Origin: Flavobacterium notoginsengisoli
GTDB taxonomy: Bacteria > Bacteroidota > Bacteroidia > Flavobacteriales > Flavobacteriaceae
Assembly (NCBI RefSeq): GCF_014207905.1
Contig: NZ_JACHLB010000001.1
Span: forward strand, 870,723 to 934,722
Length of the DNA stretch: 64,000 nucleotides
Reading direction: 5' to 3'
This document shows, piece after piece, positions 26,222 through 35,399 of the stretch. Under the pieces are notes generated by a model that searched no databases, was not told the DNA's origin, and saw only the letters and a list, made by a program, of their open reading frames with translations. Positions within the stretch are counted from its first letter, which is position 1; each line of letters starts with the position of its first letter. The translations under genes and the position numbers were made by a program.

Positions 26222-27190
26222 ATGAAAAAGAACCTATTTTTATTAGGAATGCTAGTTTGCTCTATGGCAACAATGGCGCAAACACAAAAAGCGGACAAAC
26301 CAGAAAGCTGGTATTTCAAATTAGGTGGATCTTATTTTAACCAAACTGCTTCAACTGAATTTCCAGTTGTTGGTGGACAATTACCAAATAGAGATGTTTA
26401 TGCAGGAACTTTAGGAAATAATAGATTAGTTTCAAGAGAAAGTATAACAGGTTCTTTTGGACAAGGTTTTAGAAGTGGAATTACTGCTGGATACCGTTTC
26501 TCTACACGTTTAGGAGTAGAGATGTCTGCAAATTATTATGTAAGTAATGAGAAAACAATGGCTCAAACTACAAACAGAATGGTTACTCCGAATCCATCGG
26601 CAGCAGTTCCAGTGACTTACGTGAATTTTACAGCTGAAGGTCAAATTAAAGCTTTTGATTTAGCTCCAGCAATCGTAATGTTTTTAGGAGAAGCTCATGG
26701 TTTTGAACCTTACACTAAAGTAGGGGTTATTGTTCCAGTTCACGGTACATTAGATATTAAAACAGATAGAGAATATAGAACATTTGTAAATGGAACTCAG
26801 GTTGCTGCTACAGATGCTTATTCTAAAGATGTAGTAAAACCAAATCCAACACTTGGATTTATGGCTGCTTTAGGAACTTCTTATAAATTAGGAAAACATA
26901 TTTCTGCGTTTGCTGAATTAGAATACCGTAACTTTACAGTGCATGGAAAATCTAAAGAAACTACAATTTATACTGAAAATGGTGTAAATAAATTGAATGA
27001 AAATACGAATTTTAGAGTTGGTTCAACTGCTTCAAACCATACACACTATGTTGATCGTTTAGATGTAAATTCTAATAATAGTTTAACAAATCCTAATGGT
27101 GTTAATCAAGATAAACCAATGGACGAATTAAGTTCTTATGTTGGTATTTCAGGTTTAGGATTGACTTTAGGTCTTAAATATAGCCTATAA
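26222..27190 (+). CDS. Outer-membrane beta-barrel protein
   Basis: 322 residues, signal peptide about 1-19 (ending MATMAQ). The mature part alternates short polar and aromatic strands (WYFKLGGSYFNQT, GITAGYRFSTRLGVEMSANYY, FEPYTKVGVIVP, ISAFAELEYRNF) and ends GLGLTLGLKYSL, a terminal aromatic/Leu strand typical of barrels inserted by BamA. Probably an 8- to 10-strand OmpW/OmpA-type barrel. Polar loops rich in Asn and Thr. Single gene, closed by a strong terminator. Ligand unknown; its highly ordered leader suggests strong or regulated expression. Confidence 0.88.
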   Translation: MKKNLFLLGMLVCSMATMAQTQKADKPESWYFKLGGSYFNQTASTEFPVVGGQLPNRDVYAGTLGNNRLVSRESITGSFGQGFRSGITAGYRFSTRLGVEMSANYYVSNEKTMAQTTNRMVTPNPSAAVPVTYVNFTAEGQIKAFDLAPAIVMFLGEAHGFEPYTKVGVIVPVHGTLDIKTDREYRTFVNGTQVAATDAYSKDVVKPNPTLGFMAALGTSYKLGKHISAFAELEYRNFTVHGKSKETTIYTENGVNKLNENTNFRVGSTASNHTHYVDRLDVNSNNSLTNPNGVNQDKPMDELSSYVGISGLGLTLGLKYSL

Positions 27191-27215
27191 TTTTATTCCG
27201 TTATTATAGTTTACA

Positions 27216-27252
27216 AAAAGAGGATATTCGAAAGAATATCCTCTTTTGTTTT
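27216..27252 (+). terminator. Intrinsic terminator
   Basis: 14-bp stem with GAAA loop (27216-27229 and 27234-27247) and T-rich tail. A second hairpin, CATTTCGAT with its complement, follows (27255-27287). Confidence 0.9.
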
Positions 27253-27303
27253 GTCATTTCGATTCCGAGGTTTCAGGATCGAAATGATAAAACTTTGTAA
27301 ATA

Positions 27304-28299
27304 TTATTTAGAAGTCTCTCTAAACTCTTTCAAAACCTGATCAATTACCCAAGTTGTTCTAGCTCCGGAAACTCCTTTTGAAGCTGAAGCATTCTCTTTT
27401 CCTAAAAGTTCAGCCATAACACTTTCTATAAAAGGCTGTTGAATATGCAATGGATTTTCTATTGTAATACTTTCTTTTTCTCCATTTGCATATTGAATAT
27501 GAATTGAGTCATTTCCGAAAGTAGAGAAAGAAATTTTTCCTTTATCACCCACAATTTCAGTGTTATCATAACGTTCGAAACTTGCAAAATTCCAAATACC
27601 AGATCCGTGAACTCCATTTTCAAATAAAAAAGACATTGAAACGGCATCTTCGGCAGGATATGCCATTAATTGAGAAGTCGCATGTCCGCGAACAGATTTT
27701 ATCGGACCTAAAACAAAATCTAGAAAATCTAAAGTATGACAGGCAAGATCAACAAAAATTCCGCCTCCAGAAATATGAGGTAAAACAGTCCAAGGAAGAT
27801 TGATCTCGTCATCGTAACGCTGTTCAAAAGGATGATACAAAACGCAATTTACATGACGAATGTTTCCTAGTTTACCTTCATCAATTATTTCTTTAATTTT
27901 TAAAAAACGAGGCAAAGCTCTTCTATAGTAAGCAACAAACAAAGGAACATTATGCTCTTTGCAGGCGCTGATCATTTCGTTGCATTCTTCAAAAGTTAAA
28001 GCCATTGGTTTTTCTACGTAAACAGGTTTTCCTGCTTTGGCGCATAAAATAGTATATTCTTTATGAGAAGATGGAGGAGTAGCAATGTATACGGCGTCGA
28101 CTTCTGAATCGTTTATTAAATCAATAGCATTCGAATACCATTTTGGAACATTGTGGCGTTTGGCATAATCTTCGGCAAGTGCTGCATCACGACGCATAAC
28201 AGCCACTAAAGCAGAATTTGGCGCTTTCTGAAAAGCAGGTCCGCTTTTTACTTCTGTTACATTCCCGCAGCCAATGATTCCCCATTTTATAATTTTCAT
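27304..28299 (-). CDS. Gfo/Idh/MocA-family oxidoreductase
   Basis: 331 residues. N-terminal Rossmann fold with GIIGCGNVTEVK, catalytic-region EKPMALT (about 96-102) and a C-terminal alpha/beta substrate domain (HISGGGIFVDLACHTLDFLDF). Such enzymes oxidise or reduce sugars and polyols with NAD(P). The substrate is not evident. Stands alone, next to a long inverted repeat upstream. Confidence 0.93.
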   Translation of the reverse strand: MKIIKWGIIGCGNVTEVKSGPAFQKAPNSALVAVMRRDAALAEDYAKRHNVPKWYSNAIDLINDSEVDAVYIATPPSSHKEYTILCAKAGKPVYVEKPMALTFEECNEMISACKEHNVPLFVAYYRRALPRFLKIKEIIDEGKLGNIRHVNCVLYHPFEQRYDDEINLPWTVLPHISGGGIFVDLACHTLDFLDFVLGPIKSVRGHATSQLMAYPAEDAVSMSFLFENGVHGSGIWNFASFERYDNTEIVGDKGKISFSTFGNDSIHIQYANGEKESITIENPLHIQQPFIESVMAELLGKENASASKGVSGARTTWVIDQVLKEFRETSK

Positions 28300-28352
28300 G
28301 GTTCAAGTTTTAAGTTTCTCAAATTTAAGTGAAAAGAATTATTTAAAAAAAG

Positions 28353-28524
28353 TTAGCCACGAATTCACGAATTATTTTTTCACGCAGATTAAAAATGATT
28401 TAAGCAGATGTACACAAATTTTTATTAATTAAATCAGCTTAGATCTGCAATAATCTGGGGAATCTGCGTGAAACAAAATAAAAAGCCACGATATTCACAA
28501 AATAATTCGTGAATTCGTGGCTAA
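28353..28524. repeat. Long nested inverted repeat (GCCACGAATTCACGAATT type)
   Basis: Outer arms 28353-28378 and 28499-28524 are perfect 26-mers; inner arms CACGCAGATT (28381-28390) and complement (28461-28470). Lies between two genes on the same strand. Outer theme recurs at 55271-55329 and, varied, at 35161-35306 and 63847-63957; inner theme at 53701-53780. Confidence 0.85.
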
Positions 28525-28544
28525 AAAAAATTAAGTTTAAAGTT

Positions 28545-30653
28545 TTACTTTTTAGGTAAAGCTTTAAAACCCATATTGTAAAGTGTGAAAGCTTGAATGT
28601 CTACATTTTCTTGAATAGAAGCCGCAACAGATTTTCCTGCTCCGTGACCTGCTTTAACATCAATTCTAATTAAAACCGGATTTTCTCCAGCCTGTTTTTC
28701 TTGTAATTCAGAAGCAAATTTAAAACTGTGTGCCGGAACAACACGATCATCATGATCTCCTGTTGTAACCATTGTTGCTGGATATTTTGTTCCTTTTTTA
28801 ACGTTGTGAACTGGTGAATATCCTTTTAAATATTCGAACATTTCTTTATTGTCTTGAGCTGTTCCATAATCAAATGCCCAACCAGCACCAGCTGTAAAAG
28901 CATTGTAGCGTAGCATATCCATAACTCCAACTGCTGGTAAAGCTACTTTCATTAAATCAGGACGCTGTGTCATTGTTGCTCCAACTAATAAACCTCCATT
29001 AGAACCTCCGCGAATAGCTAAATAATCAGATGAAGTATATTTTTGAGCAATTAAATATTCTGCTGCAGCGATAAAATCATCAAAAACATTTTGCTTTTGC
29101 AATTTCGTTCCTGCGTCATGCCATTTTTTTCCGTATTCACCGCCACCTCTTAAATTGGCAACAGCATACACACCACCATTTTCCATCCAAACTGCGTTTG
29201 CAATGCTGAAACTTGGAGTTAAACTAACATTGAATCCGCCATAACCATAAAGAATAGTTGGGTTTTTGCCATCTAGTTTTGTTCCTTTTTTATACGTAAT
29301 AATCATAGGAACTTTTGTGCCGTCTTTTGAAGTATAGAATACTTGTTTTGACTCGTAATCTTCACTTTTGAAATCAACTTTTGGCTTTTGATATACTTCA
29401 GATTTGCCAGATTTTGGTTCAAAAGAATAGATGCTTCCTGGAGTTGTATAATTTGTAAAGCTGTAATACAAGATTTTTTCACTCTTTTTTCCACCAAAAC
29501 CGCCAGCAGATCCAACTGCAGGAAGTTTGATTTCACGAACTAATTTTCCGTTGTAATCATATTGTAATACAAATGACACGGCATCTTTAGTATAATTGGC
29601 AAAAAAGTATCCTGCGCCTGTTGTTGGAGATAAAACATTTTCAGTTTCTTTGATGAAATCTTTCCAGTTTTCTACTTTTGGATTTGCTGCATCTACCGTA
29701 ACTACACGACCGTTTGGAGCATTGTAGTCAGTATGTATAAACAGTTTTGATCCTTCATTTTCAATAATCGAATTCTCAGCATTAAAGTTATCTACAATGG
29801 TAACAATTGGACTATTTGGTTTAGTTAAGTCTTTAATATATAGTTCGTTTCCGTAAGTAGAATTTGCTGCGGTAATAATCAGATAGCGATCATCTTCTGT
29901 GACACCGCCTCCAATATATCTTCTTTTCTGATCTGCGCCAAAAATTACTTTATCGTCTTTTTGAGCAGTTCCTAGCTTATGAAAATACAATTTATGCTGA
30001 TCTGTTTTTGCAGATAATTCGCTTCCTTTTGGTTTCTCATAACTAGAGTAATAAAAACCTTCATTTCCATGCCATGAAATTCCGCTGAATTTTACATCAA
30101 CTAAAGTGTCTTCTAATACTTTTTTAGAAATAGCATCGATAATAATAACTTTTCTCCAGTCGCTTCCTCCTTCAGAAATAGAATAAGCCGCTTTTGAACC
30201 GTCTTTAGAAAAATCTAAACCACCAAGAGAAGTTGTTCCGTCTTTAGAAAACGTATTTGGATCTAAGAAAACTTCTTCTTTTCCGTTTTGATCTTTTCTG
30301 TAAACAACAGATTGATTTTGAAGACCGTTATTTTTAGAATAATAAGTGAATTTTCCTTCTTTGTATGGAGCACCAATTTTTTCGTAGTTCCAAAGTTTTT
30401 CCATTCGTTTTTTTAGTTCTTCACGAAATGGAATTTGATTTAAGTAACCGTAAGTTACCTCATTTTCAGCTTTTACCCAAGCTCCAGTTTCAGCAGATTT
30501 GTCGTCTTCAAGCCAGCGGTAAGGATCGCTAACTTTTGTATCAAAATATACATCAACTGTTTCTCCTTTTTTAGTTTCAGGATATTTGATTTTGTTTTGG
30601 GCAAATGAAATTCCTGCAGTTGTGATTGCCATTAATAAAAAAGTTTTTTTCAT
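28545..30653 (-). CDS. Prolyl oligopeptidase, S9A family, exported
   Basis: 702 residues with signal peptide (about 1-18, ending SFAQ). An N-terminal seven-blade propeller (about 70-420) caps a C-terminal alpha/beta hydrolase with S551 in GGSNGGLL, Asp in GDHDDRVVP and H670 in GHGAG. Cuts after proline in short peptides in the periplasm. Typical length. Single gene between two inverted-repeat spacers. Confidence 0.95.
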   Translation of the reverse strand: MKKTFLLMAITTAGISFAQNKIKYPETKKGETVDVYFDTKVSDPYRWLEDDKSAETGAWVKAENEVTYGYLNQIPFREELKKRMEKLWNYEKIGAPYKEGKFTYYSKNNGLQNQSVVYRKDQNGKEEVFLDPNTFSKDGTTSLGGLDFSKDGSKAAYSISEGGSDWRKVIIIDAISKKVLEDTLVDVKFSGISWHGNEGFYYSSYEKPKGSELSAKTDQHKLYFHKLGTAQKDDKVIFGADQKRRYIGGGVTEDDRYLIITAANSTYGNELYIKDLTKPNSPIVTIVDNFNAENSIIENEGSKLFIHTDYNAPNGRVVTVDAANPKVENWKDFIKETENVLSPTTGAGYFFANYTKDAVSFVLQYDYNGKLVREIKLPAVGSAGGFGGKKSEKILYYSFTNYTTPGSIYSFEPKSGKSEVYQKPKVDFKSEDYESKQVFYTSKDGTKVPMIITYKKGTKLDGKNPTILYGYGGFNVSLTPSFSIANAVWMENGGVYAVANLRGGGEYGKKWHDAGTKLQKQNVFDDFIAAAEYLIAQKYTSSDYLAIRGGSNGGLLVGATMTQRPDLMKVALPAVGVMDMLRYNAFTAGAGWAFDYGTAQDNKEMFEYLKGYSPVHNVKKGTKYPATMVTTGDHDDRVVPAHSFKFASELQEKQAGENPVLIRIDVKAGHGAGKSVAASIQENVDIQAFTLYNMGFKALPKK

Positions 30654-30709
30654 AGTTAATTTTTATCTGTTGTAACAAAAATAGTACTTTCTGTGAGATT
30701 GTTGTGTTA

Positions 30710-30851
30710 TTAACCGCAAAGAACGAAAAGTATTCAATATTAATCTCGCAAAGGCGCAGAGGCGCAAAGTTTTAAAATTTCTTTGCGACTTCACGTCTTT
30801 GCGAGATTTTTAAAAGTCAAGCTAAAATAACCTTGCGTACTTTGCGGTTAA
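30710..30851. repeat. Nested inverted repeat (CTTTGCGAGATT type)
   Basis: Outer arms 30710-30721 and 30840-30851 (TTAACCGCAAAG); middle arms 30742-30753 and 30797-30808 (AATCTCGCAAAG); inner GCGCAAAG-type arms. The same AATCTCGCAAAG occurs at 57550-57650. Confidence 0.8.
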
Positions 30852-30858
30852 ATAAAAA

Positions 30859-33066
30859 TTATAAATTAAAATTAACTCCCAAAACAATGTTTCTTCCAAT
30901 GTTTGGAATGCCGTCTGTTTTCAATCTAGAAAGGTGTGCAATATATTTTTTGTCAAATAAATTGTTTCCGTTTAAGTTAATGTCAAATGCCGTTTTTCCA
31001 AGTTTTACAGTTCCACCAAAACCTAAATTCACCAAAGTGTAACCTTTAGAAGCTGTTTCAAAACCACTTACATTATCTTGGCTGAAAGTAGAAGAAACAT
31101 TTAAAGAAGCAAAACCTTCGCTTAACCAGTCTTTGATATTAAATTCAGTTCTAAGTGTATTATTCCAGTTGTTTGCAGGAATTAAAGGCAAGTAATCGTT
31201 ATTGTCTTTTTTACCTGTAACTGTTTCAAAACTAGTTTCAAAATGTAACCAATCTAAAGGATGCGGATGAAAGTGTAAGCCAACTTCACCACCGAACAAT
31301 TTTGCATTATCTTGAACATAAGCGAAAACATCGTTGTCTTCTAAAACTTCTCCAGTTGGCGAAGTGTAGATATAATTGTTTACATGATTGTAAAATCCGT
31401 TTACGAAGAATTCAAAATGCGTGTTTTTGTATTCTAAATTTAAATCAGTTTGAACGTTTTGTTCTGTTTTCAGGTTTGCATTTCCGATTTCATAACGGTT
31501 TGTTCCTTCGTGAACACCATTTGAAGTTAATTCAGCTAAATTCGGTGCTCTAAATCCTGTAGCTACATTCAAACGCAATGTTAGCGGTTCAGCCAATTTT
31601 GTTTTATAGCCTAATGATGCATTAAAACTGTCAAATGATTTGTCAAGAGGCAAGAAATAACCTTCTTCGCCTTCTGTTCCGTGAGCAATTGATGTAACAT
31701 TTCTGTTGTCAAAACGCAATCCGGCTTGAATAACGCTGTTGTCCCATTCGTAATTTGCAGTTCCAAAAACACCAAAATCGTTTGTTGTTGCATCTGGAAT
31801 CAAATATTCTTCTCCAGAATTTTTATTGGTTTGATGCATTCCTTGAACGCCTAAAATAGTTTCAATTTTTCCGAATTTAGGGAAATGATATTTTGCATTA
31901 TAATTGAAAGTATTCAGTTTCATGTGAAGAGAAGCTTCGTTGCTGTCTTCAAATTCGCTTCTATCATTTGCGATATAACCCAAATCAACATCTAATTTTG
32001 AGTTTTCGAAGAAAATAACATTATTCAAACTCAATAAATGATTGAAAATTCCTTGTCTCGGAAATTGTGTGTCTTTGCTTGAAGATTGTTCTGCAATTCC
32101 GTCTTCTGGAATTCCGATATCCAATTTGTTGTAGTTGTATCTCAAAACACTAGAAAAAGTGGAGTTGCTGTAACCGATTCCAGTTTTAAAATCGGTTTCA
32201 TTGTAACGTGAATTGGTTACGCGGTCGCCATCGGCAATTTTATAATCAGAATGGGTGTTGTAACCTCCTCTAACCAAGAATTTCCAATTATCGGTAGAAG
32301 TTTTTAATCCGATAGAAGAATTGCTTCCTTGCGTATTGGTAAAATATTTTTGACTGAAATTAGCTTTAAAATCGCCAGCATCAGCAAATTTTTCTGGATT
32401 GAAGTATAAAACACCTCCCAAAGCATCAGAACCGTATAATAAAGAAGCAGGTCCTTTAATAACTTCCACACTTTCAATTCCGCCGTCATTTAAACCCAAA
32501 CCATGTTCGTCTCCAAACTGCTGATTTTCGATACGAACACCTTGAGAATAAACCAAAACACGATTCCCGCTAAGACCACGAATAACCGGTTTTCCGATTG
32601 ATGTTCCTGTAGAAATTTGAGAAACTCCAGGAATTGTTGCCAAACCTTCAATTAAAGTTGAGGTTCCTTTTTGCTGCAAAGCCTTAATGCTTTCGTGCTC
32701 AATTTTCATTACGTTTTGCGATTGCAATTTGTTGAAAGGAGTAGAAACAACCACTTCGTCCATTTCTAAAATTGATTCTTCAAGCGTAATATCTAAAGTG
32801 TTTTGTTTTAATAATTTAGTAATCGTTTTATTCTGATTGGCATATCCAACGTAAGTAAAAGCAAGACGTAAAGTTCCGTTTGGAAGATTGTTCAATTCGT
32901 ATTTTCCATTTGCGTCTGTAGTCGTTCCTTTGTGTAATTCTGGCGCATAAACAGAAACGCCTGGCAAAGGAGTGTTTTCGTTATCAGTTACTGTTCCTGA
33001 AACCGAATTTTGAGCAGAAAGCATGCTCGAAAACCCTAAAATAAGGGCAATTATAAATTTTTTCAT
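30859..33066 (-). CDS. TonB-dependent outer-membrane receptor
   Basis: 735 residues. Signal peptide 1-18 (SMLSAQ), a carboxypeptidase-regulatory-like domain at 22-105 (VSGTVTDNENTPLPGVSVYAP), a plug with GLSGNRVLVYSQGVRIENQQFG and ESVEVIKGPASLLYGSDALGGV (about 115-225), and a 22-strand barrel ending NIVLGVNFNL. It lacks a SusD partner and has moderate length, so metal, siderophore or cofactor uptake is more likely than glycan uptake. The small His/Cys-rich protein just upstream (33228-33581) supports a metal ligand. Confidence 0.95.
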   Translation of the reverse strand: MKKFIIALILGFSSMLSAQNSVSGTVTDNENTPLPGVSVYAPELHKGTTTDANGKYELNNLPNGTLRLAFTYVGYANQNKTITKLLKQNTLDITLEESILEMDEVVVSTPFNKLQSQNVMKIEHESIKALQQKGTSTLIEGLATIPGVSQISTGTSIGKPVIRGLSGNRVLVYSQGVRIENQQFGDEHGLGLNDGGIESVEVIKGPASLLYGSDALGGVLYFNPEKFADAGDFKANFSQKYFTNTQGSNSSIGLKTSTDNWKFLVRGGYNTHSDYKIADGDRVTNSRYNETDFKTGIGYSNSTFSSVLRYNYNKLDIGIPEDGIAEQSSSKDTQFPRQGIFNHLLSLNNVIFFENSKLDVDLGYIANDRSEFEDSNEASLHMKLNTFNYNAKYHFPKFGKIETILGVQGMHQTNKNSGEEYLIPDATTNDFGVFGTANYEWDNSVIQAGLRFDNRNVTSIAHGTEGEEGYFLPLDKSFDSFNASLGYKTKLAEPLTLRLNVATGFRAPNLAELTSNGVHEGTNRYEIGNANLKTEQNVQTDLNLEYKNTHFEFFVNGFYNHVNNYIYTSPTGEVLEDNDVFAYVQDNAKLFGGEVGLHFHPHPLDWLHFETSFETVTGKKDNNDYLPLIPANNWNNTLRTEFNIKDWLSEGFASLNVSSTFSQDNVSGFETASKGYTLVNLGFGGTVKLGKTAFDINLNGNNLFDKKYIAHLSRLKTDGIPNIGRNIVLGVNFNL

Positions 33067-33227
33067 TTGAAAATGATGCTATAGTTAATTTGATTTTTTT
33101 CTTAGAATGAAAAATCAAAAACTAACGATAAAGCTTGCTGATCCTAATTGTAAAAATAGGATTAGGAAACTCAATGTTATTTGAATTTAAATTGAAAGAA
33201 ATGTGATTTTTTTCGAAAAATCGAAAC

Positions 33228-33581
33228 TTAAGAAACTATAACTGCAGGAGGGCCACGTAAAAAATAAGAAGTGGTTGAAATAGAAAAAATCTTCTCTGAA
33301 ACAGGAAAGAAATAGGCAATTTGTTTTTGAAAAGAATGAAACTGAAATTGAAAAGTTTCGGGAACGATGTAACTTCCAAAAGCAAAATTACAAACAAAAC
33401 AAACCTCAAAATCATGGTGCTGATGCGTAATTTCACCACTTGGGTCATTGTAATTATGATGACATTGTTTTTCTGAAAGCTGTTTTACAATATGCTCATA
33501 ACTGTGTATGGACTGAAACAATATCGAGAACAATATTGTGACAGCAAAAGACAAACTTAATATGAGCTGTTTTCTTTTCAT
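33228..33581 (-). CDS. Small exported His/Cys protein ahead of TonB receptor
   Basis: 117 residues from the ATG at 33581. An N-terminal signal or membrane helix (about 1-25), then KQCHHNY, THQHHDFEVCFVCNF, a potential metal-binding cluster of five His and three Cys, and a C-terminal LRGPPAVIVS. Upstream codons include a TTG start at 33590, but that would overlap a -7 box (TACCTTTG, 33595-33588), so the ATG is better, possibly with almost no leader. Probably in an operon with the receptor 161 bases downstream. Likely a metal-related accessory; function unproven. Confidence 0.7.
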   Translation of the reverse strand: MKRKQLILSLSFAVTILFSILFQSIHSYEHIVKQLSEKQCHHNYNDPSGEITHQHHDFEVCFVCNFAFGSYIVPETFQFQFHSFQKQIAYFFPVSEKIFSISTTSYFLRGPPAVIVS

Positions 33582-33805
33582 ACTCCGCAAAGGTATAAAG
33601 ATTAAATAGAAAATTAATTTATTTTTTGTCTGTTCAAGGTTATTTATTGAAAAAAACGCAGCAATTAATTTTATGCGACATCAAAAAGAGAATATTTTTG
33701 TTTCTTGTCGCAACTACAAAAACCATTATATTATATTTGTATATGAAATAAATATACTTTTAAAAACGTTTATTTCTAAAACCTTTCTAAAACCAAACCC
33801 ACGAT

Positions 33806-34510
33806 ATGCGAATTATTTTTAGCTGTTTATTTTTACTTACTTTTTTTAACTCTTTTGCGCAAGAAACAGTTAAGCCTGAAGTAAAACCAGTTATAAAAAT
33901 AGATTCTTTATATCGAGAAGATCAGTTTTACTTTTCTGTAACGTATAATATGTTTACCGATATTCCGATTGATTTTAAACAAAATAAGTTCTCACTCGGG
34001 CTTTCTGGAGGTTTTTTACGTGATATGCCGATTAATAAATCGAGAACAGTTGCCATTGCGGCTGGTTTAGGATTGAGTTATCAGAACTATTATCAAAATT
34101 TGACTATTTCTCAAGATGGTTCAGGAGCTATTATATATGGCGTAAATGATTATGGAGAGTTTGTTTCCAATCGATACAGACAATATTCTGTAGATCTTCC
34201 GATAGAATTTAGATGGAGAAATTCAACTTACGAAAGCACTAAATTCTGGCGTATTTACGGAGGTGTAAAACTGAGTTATATCTTTTCAAATTCATCCATT
34301 TTAGATGATGGAGAAAAAACATACAGGATAAAAAATAATGCAGCAATCAATAAATTTCAATATGGACCTTATATTGCCGCAGGATATAATACATGGAACG
34401 TTTACTTGTATTATGGTTTAAGTCCGTTGTTTAATTCTGCAACCACTTTGTCGGGTGAGAAAATCAATATGAAAACCTTAAATGCGGGATTGATCTTTTA
34501 TATTTTATAA
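33806..34510 (+). CDS. PorT-like outer-membrane beta-barrel protein
   Basis: 234 residues, signal peptide 1-18 (FFNSFAQ). The mature protein consists of barrel strands (FSLGLSGGFLRDMPINKSRTVAIAAGLGLSYQ in part, RQYSVDLPIEFRWRN, WRIYGGVKLSYIF) and ends MKTLNAGLIFYIL. Size and pattern fit the PorT family, one member of which is needed for type IX secretion; other family members have unknown roles, so I do not assign porT itself. The stop overlaps the stop of the convergent gene by 6 bases. Confidence 0.8.
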   Translation: MRIIFSCLFLLTFFNSFAQETVKPEVKPVIKIDSLYREDQFYFSVTYNMFTDIPIDFKQNKFSLGLSGGFLRDMPINKSRTVAIAAGLGLSYQNYYQNLTISQDGSGAIIYGVNDYGEFVSNRYRQYSVDLPIEFRWRNSTYESTKFWRIYGGVKLSYIFSNSSILDDGEKTYRIKNNAAINKFQYGPYIAAGYNTWNVYLYYGLSPLFNSATTLSGEKINMKTLNAGLIFYIL

Positions 34511-35119
34511 CCACAGGTATAAAAATAAAAGTTGCGGCATTATTCCGATAAAGAGTCCGAAAAGTATTTCTCTAGAGGTGTGTGCATTCATTTCTAGGCG
34601 AGATGAAGCAACAACCCCAGATAACAAAATTAATAATGCAGGCCAATACGGATTATGCATTTGAAAATGAATATTTAAGCCTATTACAAAAATGGCAAAA
34701 CCAGAAATGGCAACCATATGTAAGCTGGCCTTTTTCTTGAAAAGTACAAAGACTAAAGCTAAAATGGTACTGAATAAAGCTCCCAAGAAAAAGAAATGAA
34801 GTTCCGGATAACGAGTAATTACAATACTTCTTTTTACCAATAAAATATATAAAAAACATTGCAACACAAGCGGAACTGTTCTTTCAGAAACCTGACTTAG
34901 CATTATCGATTTTACATGTCCAGTTGATTTTAAAAGTAAATAAAACAAAACAGGAACAATTACATTGATAACCGCAATTTGAATTAAAACATAATATTTT
35001 TCTTGAGTGCCAAAAACATCTCCCGCTGCATACAAATAAAACAAAGTGGCATAAACCGATATAAAAATCGGGTGTAATATATAAGAGAAAATGGGAAGTA
35101 AATTTTTCAAAAGGCTCAA
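34505..35119 (-). CDS. PAP2-like integral membrane protein
   Basis: 204 residues with about six membrane helices. The C-terminal half has KKKASLHM, then SSRLEMNAHTSREILFGLFIG, which resembles the SRxxxxxH motif of membrane phosphatases (PAP2). The first PAP2 motif (KxxxxxxRP) is not clear: SERTVPL is the nearest match. It may be a lipid phosphatase or a relative that has lost activity. Position next to murF-alr suggests an envelope role, possibly on isoprenoid lipids; that is inference. Confidence 0.65.
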   Translation of the reverse strand: MSLLKNLLPIFSYILHPIFISVYATLFYLYAAGDVFGTQEKYYVLIQIAVINVIVPVLFYLLLKSTGHVKSIMLSQVSERTVPLVLQCFLYILLVKRSIVITRYPELHFFFLGALFSTILALVFVLFKKKASLHMVAISGFAIFVIGLNIHFQMHNPYWPALLILLSGVVASSRLEMNAHTSREILFGLFIGIMPQLLFLYLWL

Positions 35120-35160
35120 TTTTGTGGTGTAAAAACAAATATACTCAATTAATGTTTTCT

Positions 35161-35306
35161 GCCACGAATTACACTAATTTTCACTAATTAATTTGTTTGT
35201 TTACCACAGATTAAAAGGATTAAACGGATTTTAAATTGCCAATAATTGTTTTTAATTGTGAGAATTATTTAAAAATCAATTCGTGAAAATTAGTGTAATT
35301 CGTGGC
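35161..35306. repeat. 24-bp perfect inverted repeat (GCCACGAATTACACTAATT type)
   Basis: Arms 35161-35184 and 35283-35306, separated by 98 bases with ACCACAGATTAAAAGGATTA inside. Lies between divergent genes, so it is not a terminator for them. Confidence 0.85.
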
Positions 35307-35399
35307 AACTTTTTTAATTGCGTACGCACATTATTTTTAAGAAAATCACAACTCTTTTCTATCTTTAATATCTTAATTTTGAAAAAAAGAAATTTCTAA

